A stretch of 64,000 bases of DNA from JAEUMG01 sp963805405 (lineage in GTDB: Bacteria > Pseudomonadota > Alphaproteobacteria > Rhizobiales > Aestuariivirgaceae), in contig CAWDUC010000002.1 of the NCBI GenBank assembly GCA_963805405.1, positions 1 to 64,000 of the forward strand. The letters run 5' to 3'. Of this stretch, positions 12,289 through 21,454 are shown in pieces; the first letter of the stretch is position 1; every line of letters begins with the position of its first letter. The notes beneath the pieces are model-generated. The model saw only the letters and a program-made list of their open reading frames with translations. It was not told the origin of the DNA and made no database searches. The position numbers and the translations under genes are program-made.

Positions 12289-13349
12289 GGACGCTGATCC
12301 GCCTCGTCTCGTCCGGCCAGAAGATTGATCACGGCCCGGGGGGAAATCTCACCGACCGTCTTGCCAGCGGAGTCGACGACGGCAAAGGGAAGATCGGATG
12401 ACACGATCTCCGGCGCAAAACTCGCAATCTTGGCCCCAGCGATGACCGTTCCGCCGTGCCTTGCCGAAGCAGTCGGCCGCATCAGGCTCTGTGCCGATAG
12501 GACTTTGGCGCGATTAACATCGCGAGTGAACTCGGCGACATAGTCGGTCGCCGGGTGGGTTACGAGTTCTTCCGGCGTGCCGATCTGGATGATCTCGCCG
12601 TCCTTCATGATGGCAATGCGATCGGCCAGCCGGATCGCTTCGTCGAAATCATGCGTGATGAAAATGATCGTCTTCTTGAGCACGCCTTGCAGCCGCATCA
12701 GTTCGGCCTGCATTTCACGCCGGATGAGTGGATCGAGCGCCGAAAAAGGCTCATCGAGAAACCAGATTTCCGGAGCGACCGCCAATGAACGCGCGATACC
12801 GACGCGCTGCTGCTGACCGCCCGACAATTCTCTGGGGTAGTGATTTTCGCGACCGCTCAGGCTCACGAGATCGATCATCTCGCGCGCCCGCTTGAGCCGC
12901 TTCACCTTGTCGACCCCCTGAACCGCCAAGGGGAAGGCGACATTCTCGATGACGGTAAGATGCGGCAGCAGGGCGAAGTGCTGGAACACCATGCCCATCT
13001 TATGCCGGCGGATTTCGATGAGTTCGGCTTCGCTGGCCTTGAGCAGATCGCGGCCGTCGAAAACGACATGGCCATAGGTCGGTTCGATGAGGCGCGACAG
13101 GCAGCGCACGAGCGTCGATTTTCCAGAGCCCGACAGCCCCATGACGATGAAGATCTCGCCCTCATGCACATCAATGCTGGCGCGCCGGACGGCTCCGATC
13201 AGCTTGGCTTGCCCGAGATCGGCGGAACTTGCATCGCCGCTACGCTGGCGAATGAACTCGTCAGCGCCGGTGCCGAATACCTTCCACAGATTTCGGCAGG
13301 AGAGTTTGGGCTTTGAAGTGTCGGCGGCGCGCGGCGTCGCACGAGTCAT
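12285..13349 (-). CDS. Glycine betaine/proline-type ABC transporter ATP-binding protein
   Basis: About 354 residues from the ATG at 13347-13349, which has AAGGA eight bases upstream. An in-frame TTG at 13373 gives a longer, less likely start. Walker A is GLSGSGKSTL, the Q-loop is MVFQHFALLPHLTV, the signature is LSGGQQQRVGIARSLA, Walker B is IWFLDEPFSALDP and the switch histidine is FITHDFDEA. The N-terminal stretch before Walker A (residues about 20-55, including WKVFGTGADEFI) is the ProV/OpuAA hallmark. The C-terminus carries a regulatory tail with VVDSAGKTVGEIS, a degenerate CBS-like end. It energises the fused permease encoded next. Confidence 0.9.
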   Translation of the reverse strand: MTRATPRAADTSKPKLSCRNLWKVFGTGADEFIRQRSGDASSADLGQAKLIGAVRRASIDVHEGEIFIVMGLSGSGKSTLVRCLSRLIEPTYGHVVFDGRDLLKASEAELIEIRRHKMGMVFQHFALLPHLTVIENVAFPLAVQGVDKVKRLKRAREMIDLVSLSGRENHYPRELSGGQQQRVGIARSLAVAPEIWFLDEPFSALDPLIRREMQAELMRLQGVLKKTIIFITHDFDEAIRLADRIAIMKDGEIIQIGTPEELVTHPATDYVAEFTRDVNRAKVLSAQSLMRPTASARHGGTVIAGAKIASFAPEIVSSDLPFAVVDSAGKTVGEISPRAVINLLAGRDEADQRP

Positions 13350-13389
13350 GCCGGGAATCCTTGAGCAAAACAATCATCGCGTGGAAAGC

Positions 13390-13418
13390 AAAAAAGCCGG
13401 GCGTCAATGACGCCCGGC
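13390..13418 (-). terminator. Rho-independent terminator/attenuator after the betaine binding-protein gene
   Basis: On the minus strand a 10-bp GC-rich stem (13396-13405 with 13409-13418, arms GCCGGGCGTC / GACGCCCGGC, three-base loop) is followed by six T residues (A run at 13390-13395 on the plus strand). It sits just after the binding-protein gene and before the ATPase gene. Partial read-through here would give more binding protein than transporter, a usual arrangement in ABC operons. Confidence 0.85.
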
Positions 13419-13426
13419 CCCCATCA

Positions 13427-14389
13427 TTACTGTGCCCAGGCTTTCCACTTGGCCTCGTTGTCCGTCACCCATTTCGCGGCGACGTCATCGATGGTCTTGC
13501 CATCGAGATCGACCTCAGCGGAGAGCTTGTTCAGCTCGTTGACGTCGATCTGATAGGCCTGCGCAACCTTGTGAGCGATCGGCCACTTGTCCTTCATGCC
13601 GGCCCAGGAGTACTTCCAGATCTCGCCATGCGGCTTGCCGCAGTCATAGGCCTTGTCCGGATTGATGCCCCACTTCGGATCGGTGTAGCACTCGGCCGTA
13701 TACTCCGGAAACTGTACCCATTCGCCTTCATACTTCGACGGCGCCCAATGCGGCGAGTAGACCCACAGCATGACCGGTGCCTTGCGCTGATAGGCAGAAT
13801 CGAGCTCGGCGAACATCGCTGCGTCCGTACCCGCATGGATCACGGTAAAGGGCAAGCCCAAGGCCTCGACACGCTCGTCATCGAAACCTTCCCAGGTCAC
13901 TGGGCCACCGACATAGCGGCCCTTGGGCGCTGTTTCGGCGGTCGAGAAGGCTTCTGCGCATTTCGGATCCTTCAGGGCTTCCCAGTTGGGCAGCCCGGGG
14001 CACTTCTCTTTCATATAGAGCGGATACCACCACTCTTCCTTTGCCTTGGGTCCGAGCATGCCGAGCTTTTCCGTCTGCCCGGTCGCGTCCGAGGCCTTCA
14101 TCGCCTCGCCGGCCGTCGTATCCCAGAATTCAAGAGCGACGGTGAGATCGCCATTGGTGAGACCGGTGGTGAGGCTCGAAAGATAATCTGCCGTTGGATA
14201 CTCGACCGTGTAGCCGAGCTTCTCGAGGATGCCGCCAAGGATCTTGGCGTTGATATTGACGCTGGTCCAGTCGAACTGCGCGATCTTGATCGGATCGCTC
14301 GATTCGACCGCCTGGGCTGCGGGCGCAAAACACAATGCAGCCGAAACGGCCAAGGCGCTCAACGCGCCCGTAAGGCGTAGCTTCTTCAT
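13427..14389 (-). CDS. Glycine betaine/choline-type ABC transporter substrate-binding protein (OpuAC/ProX family)
   Basis: 320 residues from ATG 14387-14389, which is preceded by AGGAGGAAGG; the signal peptide KKLRLTGALSALAVSAALCF confirms this start. The mature part has KIAQFDWTSVNINAKILGGI, a GFTVE-like segment (LGYTVEYPTADYLSS) and WDTTAGEAMKASDATGQ. Several tryptophans typical of the aromatic cage that holds quaternary ammonium groups are present (EFW, EEWWYPLY, VYSPHW). It is the first gene of the seven-gene operon and is followed by a terminator-like hairpin. The ligand is probably glycine betaine, choline or a related methylated amine. Confidence 0.88.
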   Translation of the reverse strand: MKKLRLTGALSALAVSAALCFAPAAQAVESSDPIKIAQFDWTSVNINAKILGGILEKLGYTVEYPTADYLSSLTTGLTNGDLTVALEFWDTTAGEAMKASDATGQTEKLGMLGPKAKEEWWYPLYMKEKCPGLPNWEALKDPKCAEAFSTAETAPKGRYVGGPVTWEGFDDERVEALGLPFTVIHAGTDAAMFAELDSAYQRKAPVMLWVYSPHWAPSKYEGEWVQFPEYTAECYTDPKWGINPDKAYDCGKPHGEIWKYSWAGMKDKWPIAHKVAQAYQIDVNELNKLSAEVDLDGKTIDDVAAKWVTDNEAKWKAWAQ

Positions 14390-14595
14390 AGGGGTACCTT
14401 CCTCCTGCAGCTGCGCAGTTCTCCGATGCCCGACACGGCAAGGGCGCGCGCAGTCGCTAACAGTCTCCGGCGCAATCGCGGGTCTGTCAATCGGCCCGCA
14501 AGGGCAAACTGTGGGATTTTGTGAGTTTAGCCGCAAATTTCTTGAACACACGCCCGTTTTGTGTGCGAATAGGCGCAAAAATCGGGCAAATCCAC
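14390..14595. promoter_or_regulatory. Divergent control region between the betaine operon and the deoR-type gene
   Basis: 206 bases separate the two divergent starts. An interrupted inverted repeat CACAC (14547-14551) / GTGTG (14561-14565), nine bases apart, lies close to the regulator start. It is a candidate operator for DeoR autoregulation. I see no convincing -10/-35 pair, so promoter positions are not called. Confidence 0.3.
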
Positions 14596-15384
14596 ATGAG
14601 CCTCCAAGCAGGACAGCTCTCGACGCGCCAATCCGACCTCCTTCGCGCCGTCCGCGAACGTGGTACCGCCGCGCTCGCCGATCTCGCGCGCGAATTCAAC
14701 GTCTCGCAGGAAACGATCAGGCGCGATGTGAAGCGGCTTGCCGCCGAGGGCCAGGTCCTCAGGCGCCATGGCAATGTCGCCGTTCCCTACAGCGTCGGCG
14801 AAGCGCCTTTCGAGAGGCGGCTGCGCGAGAACGCTGCCGCCAAGCGCGCAATCGCCCGCCGCGCCGCGGAAATGGTGGAGGATGGCGACAGCATCATCCT
14901 CGACACCGGGACCACCACAAGCATCTTCGCGCGCGAGTTGCTGAAACGTGCCAACCTCACCGTCATTACCAATTCATCCGACATCGCCCGGACGCTGGCG
15001 ACCGTGAACGGCAATCGCGTTTACATGGCGGGAGGCGAACTCAATGGTGACAATGGCGCTGCCTTCGGGCCTTCGACGATCGATTTCGTCGCCCAGTTCC
15101 GCGCCAAGCATTCCATGGTGACGATTGCCGGACTGACGGCTGAATTGGGTCCGATGGATTCTCACTTGGCCGAGGCCGAGTTCGCGCGCATGGCGTTGTC
15201 GCGCGGCGAAAACCGCGTAATCCTTACCGACCACTCGAAATTCGAGCGCGTGGCGTTGATCAAGATCTGCGAATTCGAGGATTTCAATAGATTGGTGACC
15301 GATGCAATGCCGCCGACGGCATTGGCGGATCGTCTGTCGAAGGCCGGTATCAGGTTGGAAATCGCCGGCCCGGACGAGCGCTGA
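14596..15384 (+). CDS. DeoR/GlpR-family transcriptional regulator
   Basis: 262 residues from ATG 14596 (MSLQAGQLSTRQSDLLRAV). The N-terminal DeoR helix-turn-helix is LADLAREFNVSQETIRRDVK (about residues 27-48), followed by GQVLRRHGN. The C-terminal sugar-phosphate sensor domain shows the nucleophile-like loop ILDTGTTTSIFARELL, VITNSSDIAR and ADHSKF-type ILTDHSKFERVALIKI. DeoR proteins repress sugar or polyol operons and are released by phosphorylated intermediates. It lies convergent to the CUT1 sugar ABC operon, which ends eight bases downstream, and divergent from the betaine operon. The ABC operon is the more likely target. Confidence 0.88.
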   Translation: MSLQAGQLSTRQSDLLRAVRERGTAALADLAREFNVSQETIRRDVKRLAAEGQVLRRHGNVAVPYSVGEAPFERRLRENAAAKRAIARRAAEMVEDGDSIILDTGTTTSIFARELLKRANLTVITNSSDIARTLATVNGNRVYMAGGELNGDNGAAFGPSTIDFVAQFRAKHSMVTIAGLTAELGPMDSHLAEAEFARMALSRGENRVILTDHSKFERVALIKICEFEDFNRLVTDAMPPTALADRLSKAGIRLEIAGPDER

Positions 15385-15391
15385 CCAACGG

Positions 15392-15700
15392 CTATCGCGC
15401 CTGCAGATAGAGCCCGTAGAGATAGGCAGCCCCGATCGACAACGCAGTCACGACAAGGAAGAGCACGACTACGATAATTCCCGCCCTCACCACGCTTGAG
15501 GCGGGAACACCGGGCGCAGCCAATGGCAGCAGATTATTGGCAAGGCCGGCAAAAACGACCAGCCCGCAACCGATGCCGAAAAGCGTCAGGCTGAAGGGTT
15601 GGAATATCAGCGCAAGCGCGACAATGCCGATACCGATGATCGTGAACTCGAGCGTCCGCGCGGTGCTGGGCTTCATGCCCGATGCCGGAATCTCGCTCAT
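15392..15700 (-). CDS. Small integral membrane protein, last gene of the sugar ABC operon
   Basis: 102 residues with three predicted membrane spans: TLEFTIIGIGIVALALIFQP, LFGIGCGLVVFAGLANNL and VRAGIIVVVLFLVVTALSIG. No catalytic motif is visible and I do not recognise the family. The ATG overlaps the upstream ATPase stop by four bases, so it is made with the transporter. The position parallels the small membrane protein GlpU of rhizobial glycerol ABC operons, but sequence similarity cannot be claimed by eye. An accessory or stabilising subunit is a reasonable guess. Confidence 0.65.
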   Translation of the reverse strand: MSEIPASGMKPSTARTLEFTIIGIGIVALALIFQPFSLTLFGIGCGLVVFAGLANNLLPLAAPGVPASSVVRAGIIVVVLFLVVTALSIGAAYLYGLYLQAR

Positions 15701-16785
15701 GCCCGCACCGCCTGACCATTGCTGTCGAAAATATGTGTTTGCGTGAGATCGCAGGCCAGCCGCACCTTTTCTCCGATCTTGAACCGCTTCTCTCGCGGCA
15801 CGACCATGCGCAGATCCTGGCCTTCCGCACCGCGTGCATGGATGAGCGTTTCCGCGCCCATCGGCTCAACCAGTTCGACCGCGGCGCCAAGCGTATCGGC
15901 CACCGTGTCGGAGACCGGCAGCAGGGCGCGCGGGCGAATTCCAATCGTCACATTGCCGGTCTTCAGCTTCGACGCGGCGCCACCGATATTGAGGCCGATT
16001 TCTTCGGCCCCGACGGTCAGTCGCGCCTTGCCGCCGTCTATCGATTTGATCGCCGCCGGAATCAGATTCATCTGCGGCGTGCCGATGAAGCTTGCGACGA
16101 AAAGATTGGCGGGCTTGGCAAAGACTTCGTGCGGCGTGCCGATCTGCTCGATCAATCCGTCCTTCATGATCGCGATGCGCGTGGCCATGGTCAGCGCTTC
16201 GAGCTGGTCATGGGTCACGATGACGGTCGCCTTGGATAGCCCGGTCAATATTTCCTTGATCTGGCCGCGCATGGTCTGCCGCAATTCGACGTCGAGGCGC
16301 GACAAAGGCTCATCGAAGAGGAAACATTTGGGATCGCGCACGATGGCTCGCGCCACCGCAACACGCTGTTTCTCGCCTTCGGAAATCTGGCCGGGCATCC
16401 GGTCGAGGACGTCAGTCAGGTGCAGGACGTCCGCTACTTTTCGAACCCGTGCGTCCCGCGCCGTCTTGTCGAGATTCTCGTAGTGAAGCGGCATGGCGAT
16501 GTTCTGGCCGACGGTCAGCGCCGGGTAGAGCGCGTAGAACTGGAACACCATGGCGATGTCGCGCTTTTCGGGCGGCAACTCGTTCATGCGCTTTCCGGCG
16601 ATGATGACATCGCCCGCAGTCGCACGCTCGAGGCCGGCGATCATCCGCAAAGTAGTGGTCTTGCCGCAGCCGGAGGGGCCCAGGAGGCAGACGACTTCGC
16701 CTGCCGCAACCGACAGATCGACATCCTTGACGGCGACGAAATCACCGAAGCGCTTGGTGATCTTTCGGCATTCGATCGTCGACAT
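15697..16785 (-). CDS. CUT1 sugar ABC transporter ATP-binding protein (MalK/UgpC type)
   Basis: Intact, 362 residues. Walker A is GPSGCGKTTTLRMIAGLE, the Q-loop is VFQFYALYPALTV, the signature is the atypical ISEGEKQRVAVARAIV in place of LSGGQ, Walker B is CFLFDEPLSRLD and the switch is VTHDQLEALTMA. The C-terminal TOBE/OB domain (IGIRPRALLPV, MGAETLIHARGAEG) marks the MalK-like CUT1 class. The variant signature motif is shared with some rhizobial polyol transporters. It overlaps the permease stop by one base (TGATG). A second ATPase at 20363-21454 implies a heteromeric ATPase pair. Confidence 0.87.
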   Translation of the reverse strand: MSTIECRKITKRFGDFVAVKDVDLSVAAGEVVCLLGPSGCGKTTTLRMIAGLERATAGDVIIAGKRMNELPPEKRDIAMVFQFYALYPALTVGQNIAMPLHYENLDKTARDARVRKVADVLHLTDVLDRMPGQISEGEKQRVAVARAIVRDPKCFLFDEPLSRLDVELRQTMRGQIKEILTGLSKATVIVTHDQLEALTMATRIAIMKDGLIEQIGTPHEVFAKPANLFVASFIGTPQMNLIPAAIKSIDGGKARLTVGAEEIGLNIGGAASKLKTGNVTIGIRPRALLPVSDTVADTLGAAVELVEPMGAETLIHARGAEGQDLRMVVPREKRFKIGEKVRLACDLTQTHIFDSNGQAVRA

Positions 16786-17729
16786 CAGCGCTTCACCGTG
16801 CCGAAGGTGACGCCACGCAGCAGGTGATCCTGCAGGAAGAATGTCACCAGGAAGACCGGAATGAGGAAGAGCGTCTCGATGGCGGCGAGCAACGTCCAGT
16901 CGGTGCCACGGCCACCCGAAGAGACGGCCTGGTTCATGGCCACTGGCACGGTGCGCGTATCGGCGCTGGAGAGCAGCAACGCGAAGAGGAACTCGTTCCA
17001 GGTGAGGATGAGGCCGAAGACGAAAGTCGCGGCAAGGCCGGCCACGACCTGCGGCAGGCAGATCTTGAAGAATACCCGGATGCCGGAAGAACCATCCAGC
17101 CGCGCCGCATCCTCCACGTCGAGCGACAATTCATCAAAGAAGCTCTTCATCATCCAGATGGTGAAGGCGAGGTTGAAGGCCGTGTAGAGCATGATGATGC
17201 CGGGATATTTGCCCGACAGGCCCACCACGCGGAACATCAGGATCACCGGAATGATGACGACGATGGCGGGAAGCATGCGCGTCGTCAGGATGATGAAGAG
17301 ATAGGTGTCGTTGCCTTTGAGCGGGTATCGCGAGAAGCCGAAGGCGGCCAGCGTGCCGATGACAAGGGCGAGCAGAACCGAGACGGTGGCGATGAAGATC
17401 GAGTTGAAGAAGTAGCGGTCGAAACCGGTGGGCTCTGGCGCTCCGCCCACGGTCATGGAGCGCGAGAAGACCGAGCCAAAGTTTTCCAGCGTCGGGGTGA
17501 AGACGAACTGTTCGGGAATGAGACCGAAGAGCGATGTGGGCGACAGCGTCGGCGGTACCGAGAGCGCCTGGTCCTGCGGCTTGATGGCGGTGAAAATGAT
17601 GAAGAGGACCGGCAGAAAGTAGATCAGCGCGAAGATTGCCGCGAGCAGCGTGCGGCCCCAGCCGGCTTCGCCCACGCCGCTCGCCTTGCGAAATCCGAGG
17701 AACTGCCGGATCGATGTGGTGTCAGCCAT
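16785..17729 (-). CDS. CUT1 sugar ABC transporter permease, MalG type
   Basis: Intact, 314 residues, with six membrane spans and the inner-membrane EAA loop DAARLDGSSGIRVFFKICLP. Start ADTTSIRQFLGFRKASG, first span AAIFALIYFLPVLFIIFTAI, and the terminal LLRGVTFGTVKR typical of MalG-like permeases. It pairs with the permease encoded just upstream. The substrate is a sugar or polyol, not identifiable from the permease. Confidence 0.87.
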   Translation of the reverse strand: MADTTSIRQFLGFRKASGVGEAGWGRTLLAAIFALIYFLPVLFIIFTAIKPQDQALSVPPTLSPTSLFGLIPEQFVFTPTLENFGSVFSRSMTVGGAPEPTGFDRYFFNSIFIATVSVLLALVIGTLAAFGFSRYPLKGNDTYLFIILTTRMLPAIVVIIPVILMFRVVGLSGKYPGIIMLYTAFNLAFTIWMMKSFFDELSLDVEDAARLDGSSGIRVFFKICLPQVVAGLAATFVFGLILTWNEFLFALLLSSADTRTVPVAMNQAVSSGGRGTDWTLLAAIETLFLIPVFLVTFFLQDHLLRGVTFGTVKR

Positions 17730-17732
17730 CGG

Positions 17733-18794
17733 TCAGACTCCCTGTGAACGGCGGTTGGCGAGGTAGAGGTACAAGTTGGTCAGCACGATCACAATGAACA
17801 GCATGAGATAGGAAATGGCCGCGCCTTCGCTGGTCTTGTTCTGCTCGTTGGCAATGCGGATCAGGTGATAGGAAATCGTCATCGTGTCATTGGCGCCCTT
17901 TGTCAGCAAGATCACCAGGTCGGCGAGTTTGAAGGCCTCGATGGTGCGGAAGAGCAGCGCCAGGAGCAGCAATGCGCGGATATAGGGGAAGGTGATGGTC
18001 CAGAACTGCCGCCATTTCGACACGCGGTCGACGGCGGCCGCCTCATAGAGATACTTCGGCACGGAGACGAGGCCGGCGAGCACCAGCAGCATCACGAAAG
18101 GCGACCACATCCAGGCATCGGCAAACACGATGCCGGCGACCGCACCGACCTTGTTGCCCATCAAAATGAACTGGCCGCCGGTGAGCGAGTTCACGACGTA
18201 AGAGAGGATGCCAAAGGTCGGATCGTAGTAGTAGGAGAAGAACACGCCCGACGCGACGACCGAGAGCATCATCGGCGTCAGAACGAGGATCAAGAGGTAT
18301 TTGCGCAGCGGGAACTGCTTGGCGAAGAGCATGGCCAGGAGAAAGCCGACGATCATCTGCGCGGTGACGGTGAAGATCACGAACATCGCCGTATTGACCA
18401 GCGCGCTCCAGTTGGCCGTGGCGGCGAGATCGTTGGTGAGTGCCCTCGTGTAGTTTCCCAGCCCGATGAAGCGGATGTTCTGCTGGTTCGCCCGATAGGC
18501 GAAGAACGACAGGCCCAGCGACCACAGCAGCGGGAAGATGTTCATGACGAAGAGAACGGCGATGGCTGGAGCGACCAGGAGCCCGCCGAAATAGCGGCGC
18601 CGGAAGGCGTTGACCACGAAGGCCGCGGCGACCATGGCGGCCATCAGCCCGACGACCCAGAAGGATGTCGCGACAGGAAGAACGGCAACAGCAAGCAACG
18701 AGACGACGACGCCCACGAGAATGGCGAGGCGCCAGTTGTCCGGAGACAGATTGAAAAGAGCCGGAGGGGCGGCGGTCGCGGTCATCGAATTCAT
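17733..18794 (-). CDS. CUT1 sugar ABC transporter permease, MalF type
   Basis: Intact, 353 residues from ATG 18794 (a second in-frame ATG lies three codons later). Eight or so membrane spans, with an extra N-terminal hairpin (LAILVGVVVSLLAVAVLPVA, VVGLMAAMVAAAFVVNAFRR) before the conserved core. The EAA-like loop is YEAAAVDRVSKWRQFWTITFP. The stop lies four bases before the next permease. It is separated from the binding-protein gene upstream by a strong hairpin at 18823-18855. Confidence 0.87.
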   Translation of the reverse strand: MNSMTATAAPPALFNLSPDNWRLAILVGVVVSLLAVAVLPVATSFWVVGLMAAMVAAAFVVNAFRRRYFGGLLVAPAIAVLFVMNIFPLLWSLGLSFFAYRANQQNIRFIGLGNYTRALTNDLAATANWSALVNTAMFVIFTVTAQMIVGFLLAMLFAKQFPLRKYLLILVLTPMMLSVVASGVFFSYYYDPTFGILSYVVNSLTGGQFILMGNKVGAVAGIVFADAWMWSPFVMLLVLAGLVSVPKYLYEAAAVDRVSKWRQFWTITFPYIRALLLLALLFRTIEAFKLADLVILLTKGANDTMTISYHLIRIANEQNKTSEGAAISYLMLFIVIVLTNLYLYLANRRSQGV

Positions 18795-18822
18795 TGCAGC
18801 TGCATCTTGAAAGCGTCAGACG

Positions 18823-18855
18823 AAAAGGACGCGAGGAGGCTTGCTCCCCGCGTCC
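18823..18855 (-). terminator. Terminator/attenuator hairpin between sugar-binding-protein and permease genes
   Basis: On the minus strand a 12-bp stem with one G-T pair (18844-18855 with 18827-18838; outer arms GGACGCG / CGCGTCC), a five-base loop and then four T residues (18823-18826). It lies in the 70-base gap after the binding-protein gene and should reduce transcription into the permease genes. Confidence 0.75.
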
Positions 18856-18866
18856 GAGGTTCGGTG

Positions 18867-20308
18867 TTACTGGATCAGGCCATCGCCCTTCAGGAGGTCT
18901 TCCTGATACTTGGCGACATTGTCCATCGTCGTCTTGGCGTCCTGCTTGCCAGTGATGGCCAGGTCGAACTGGTCCTGCTGCTGGGTGAGCATGTCGAAGA
19001 ACTGCGGAATATGCCACATGTCCTTCTGCCAATCGAGCGACGAGGCCCAAGCGCGGTTCCAAGGACGATAGGTCACGTACTTGGGATCCTCGTACACGGA
19101 CTTGATGGCCGACTGGCCGCCGCCCGCGGCGAATTGGTGCTGGATTTCAGGCGACAGCCACCACTTCACGAAGTCCACCGCTTCCTTGATCTGGGCGTCG
19201 GTGGTCCAGGTAGTCAGCACGAAGGGCTGTCCACCGATCTGTGAAGTACGATTGATCTTGCCGTCGGCCTCGCGCACGCCCGGCGCCATGCCGAATACCA
19301 GCTTGTCGGAAACCTTGGACGTCTTCGGATCGAGCGAGGCTTCGCCGAGGCCGATCCAGTCGATGTTCATGGCGACCTTGCCCTCGCGAAAGAGCTGGTC
19401 GGACACGAAGATGTCCATGGTGCCGGTCTTGACCACCGGCGGCATGTACTTGAGCAGGCTCATGATAGTGCTCCATGCCCTCGACCGACTTCGCGGAGTT
19501 CACGACGCCTTCGGCATGGCCGGTCGGTGCCTTGGTTTCATCCCAGATGCTGCCGCCGTGCTGCCAGATGAACGAGTGGACCGAACTCGTCGAGAAGTCA
19601 TAGCCTTTGCCGGCCTGATAGGCGATTCCATAGAAGTCGTCGTCAAGCGTCTGGCCGGCGAGTTTCTCGCCCTTCTTGCGCATGAAGAACTCGCCGATGT
19701 GCTCGAACGTCGTCCAATCCATGTTGTCGATTTCTTCGCCCGTGCAAGGCAGCTTCTCATTATACTTCGCCTGGAAGTTCTTCTGCTCCTCTTCGTTGCA
19801 GAGCACGTCCTTGCGGCCGTAGGTCACCAGGACGTCTGGGAACTGCGGGAAGCCGTAGTAGTTCGGGGTCGAATTGGGATAGGTCGAATAGGCGTTCAAG
19901 ATCGCCGGATGCATGCTGTCGAGGACAGCCTTGAATTCGGGATCGGCATCGAGGAGATCGTTCACTTTGCGGTAGTAGCCGCCTTCAATGAAGGCGCCGA
20001 GCCACTGCGAGTCCGACACGATGAAGTTGTACTTCTTCTCGCCCGAGGTCAGCGAAGCGTTGACGCGGGTGTAGAAATCCGGCCACGGAATGAAGTCGAC
20101 GTCGAGCTTCACGGTGTTGCCGGACTTCGGCTTGTATTGCTCGTCGAAGAACTTCTTCATGATGCGGGTCGGCGGCCAATCCGGCACCGCCATGGTCAGC
20201 GTAATTTCTTCGGCTTTCACCGGAGCAAGGCTTGCGCCCGCCACGGTCATCACGGCCGCCAAGGCCGAAGCCGTTGCGAAGCCCTTTCAGCATTAACTTA
20301 ACGGTCAT
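18867..20308 (-). CDS. CUT1 sugar ABC transporter substrate-binding protein (two frameshifts)
   Basis: About 479 residues after repair. ATG 20306-20308 is preceded by AGGGAGGA at good spacing; the signal peptide reads MLKGFATASALAAVMTVAG after removing one extra G near 20283. The mature protein starts EEITLTMAVPDWPPTRIMKK. An extra base near 19464 breaks the middle; the chain resumes SLLKYMPPVVKTGTMDIF. The C-terminal half includes FREGKVAMNIDWIGLGE and GGQPFVLTTWTTDAQIKEA, typical family 1 solute-binding-protein features. Four conserved Cys residues (VLCNEEE, KLPCTGE among them) are a little unusual for this class. The ligand is unknown. Confidence 0.83.
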
Positions 20309-20362
20309 CCTAGGTATCCTCCCTTTTTCTAACCGTGTGCTGCACTTCAGAACGGCCGCGGG

Positions 20363-21454
20363 TCAGCGTATGGCCTCACCCGTTGCCGCCTCGAAGACGT
20401 GGATTTTGGACGGATCGATAACGATCGGAGCCGAATCGCCGAGATTCATGCCCGTCGCCTGTTGTTCGGGCAGCACGATCCGCAGGGTCTGCCCGTTTGC
20501 TTCAACCGAGACGATGGTGACATCGCCAAGCGGTTCGATCAGATGCACTGTCGCGGCAAGCGCGCGCTCGCCATTCTTGGCCAGCCGGATGTCGTTCGGC
20601 CTGATACCGAGAATGCGTTTGCTTCGCCGGCTTTGCCGTGGCGCGGCTGCTCGCGCCGACAATGCCGAAAGGCGTGTCGAAGGAAGCCGCTTCGCTCCGC
20701 TCGACCGCTTCAGATGAAATTCATGTGCGGCGAGCCGATCTTGCCCGCGACATAGAGAATGGCCGGCGACTGGTAGAGTTCGTCGGGCGTGCCGCGCTGC
20801 ACGACGGCGCCGTCGCGCATCACCGCGATTTCCTCGCCCATCGACAGGGCCTCGAGTTCATCCGGCGTCGCATAGACGATCGTCATGCCGAACTGGCGGT
20901 GCAGGCGCTTCAGCTCCGCGCGCATGTCGTTGCGCAGCTTGGCGTCGAGATTGGTCAGCGGTTCGTCGAGCAGCAGGATGCTTCGGCCGGCGGATCAGCG
21001 AGCGGCCAAGCGCCACGCGCTGTTGCTCGCCGCCCGAGAGCGTGTTGGGCTTGCGCTCGAGCCGATGCGTGAGCTTGAGCATTGCGGCCGTCTCCTTCAC
21101 CCGCCGTGTCGATCTCGGCGGACGCTGGCTCTTGCCTCGCGCAAGGGATAGGCGAAGATTTTCGTAGACGGTCAGATGCGGATAAAGCGCGAAGGACTGG
21201 AACACCATCGACACGCCACGGCCTGCGATCGGCGCCTCGGTGACATCGCGCCCGGCGATCATCACCGAACCGGCATCGGGCCGCACCAATCCGGCAATGG
21301 TGCGCAAGGCCGTCGTCTTGCCGACCGAGCTCGGCCCGAACAGCGCAAAGAATTGCCCCGGCTTGACGTCAAAGCTGAGACCCTCCAGCGCGCGAACACG
21401 CCCATAGGCCTTCGAGATGCTGGAAAGGCTGAGCGATGAACCGGCCTGGCTCAC
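20363..21454 (-). CDS. Second CUT1 ABC transporter ATP-binding protein (several frameshifts)
   Basis: About 360 residues when repaired. It probably starts at GTG 21452-21454 (VSQAGSSLSLSSISKAYG), with GGAG nine bases upstream. Walker A is FGPSSVGKTTALRTIAGL, where the usual second Gly is Val-preceded Ser; the Q-loop is VFQSFALYPHLTVYENL and the signature is LSGGEQQRVALGRSL. Breaks near 20985, 20700 and 20625 interrupt the Walker B region and the C-terminal domain. The pieces MRAELKRLHRQFGMTIVYA, GKIGSPHMNFI and RILGIRPNDIRLA restore the family pattern. The stretch near 21110 (SQRPPRSTRRVKE) may be a compensated pair of indels. It is the first gene of the minus-strand sugar transporter operon. 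Confidence 0.75.

Noticed and set aside
17865..19244. 459-residue plus-strand open frame
   Set aside because: It is antisense to the permease and binding-protein genes, is very rich in Arg, Glu and Gly, and matches no family. It is a shadow of GC-biased coding on the other strand.
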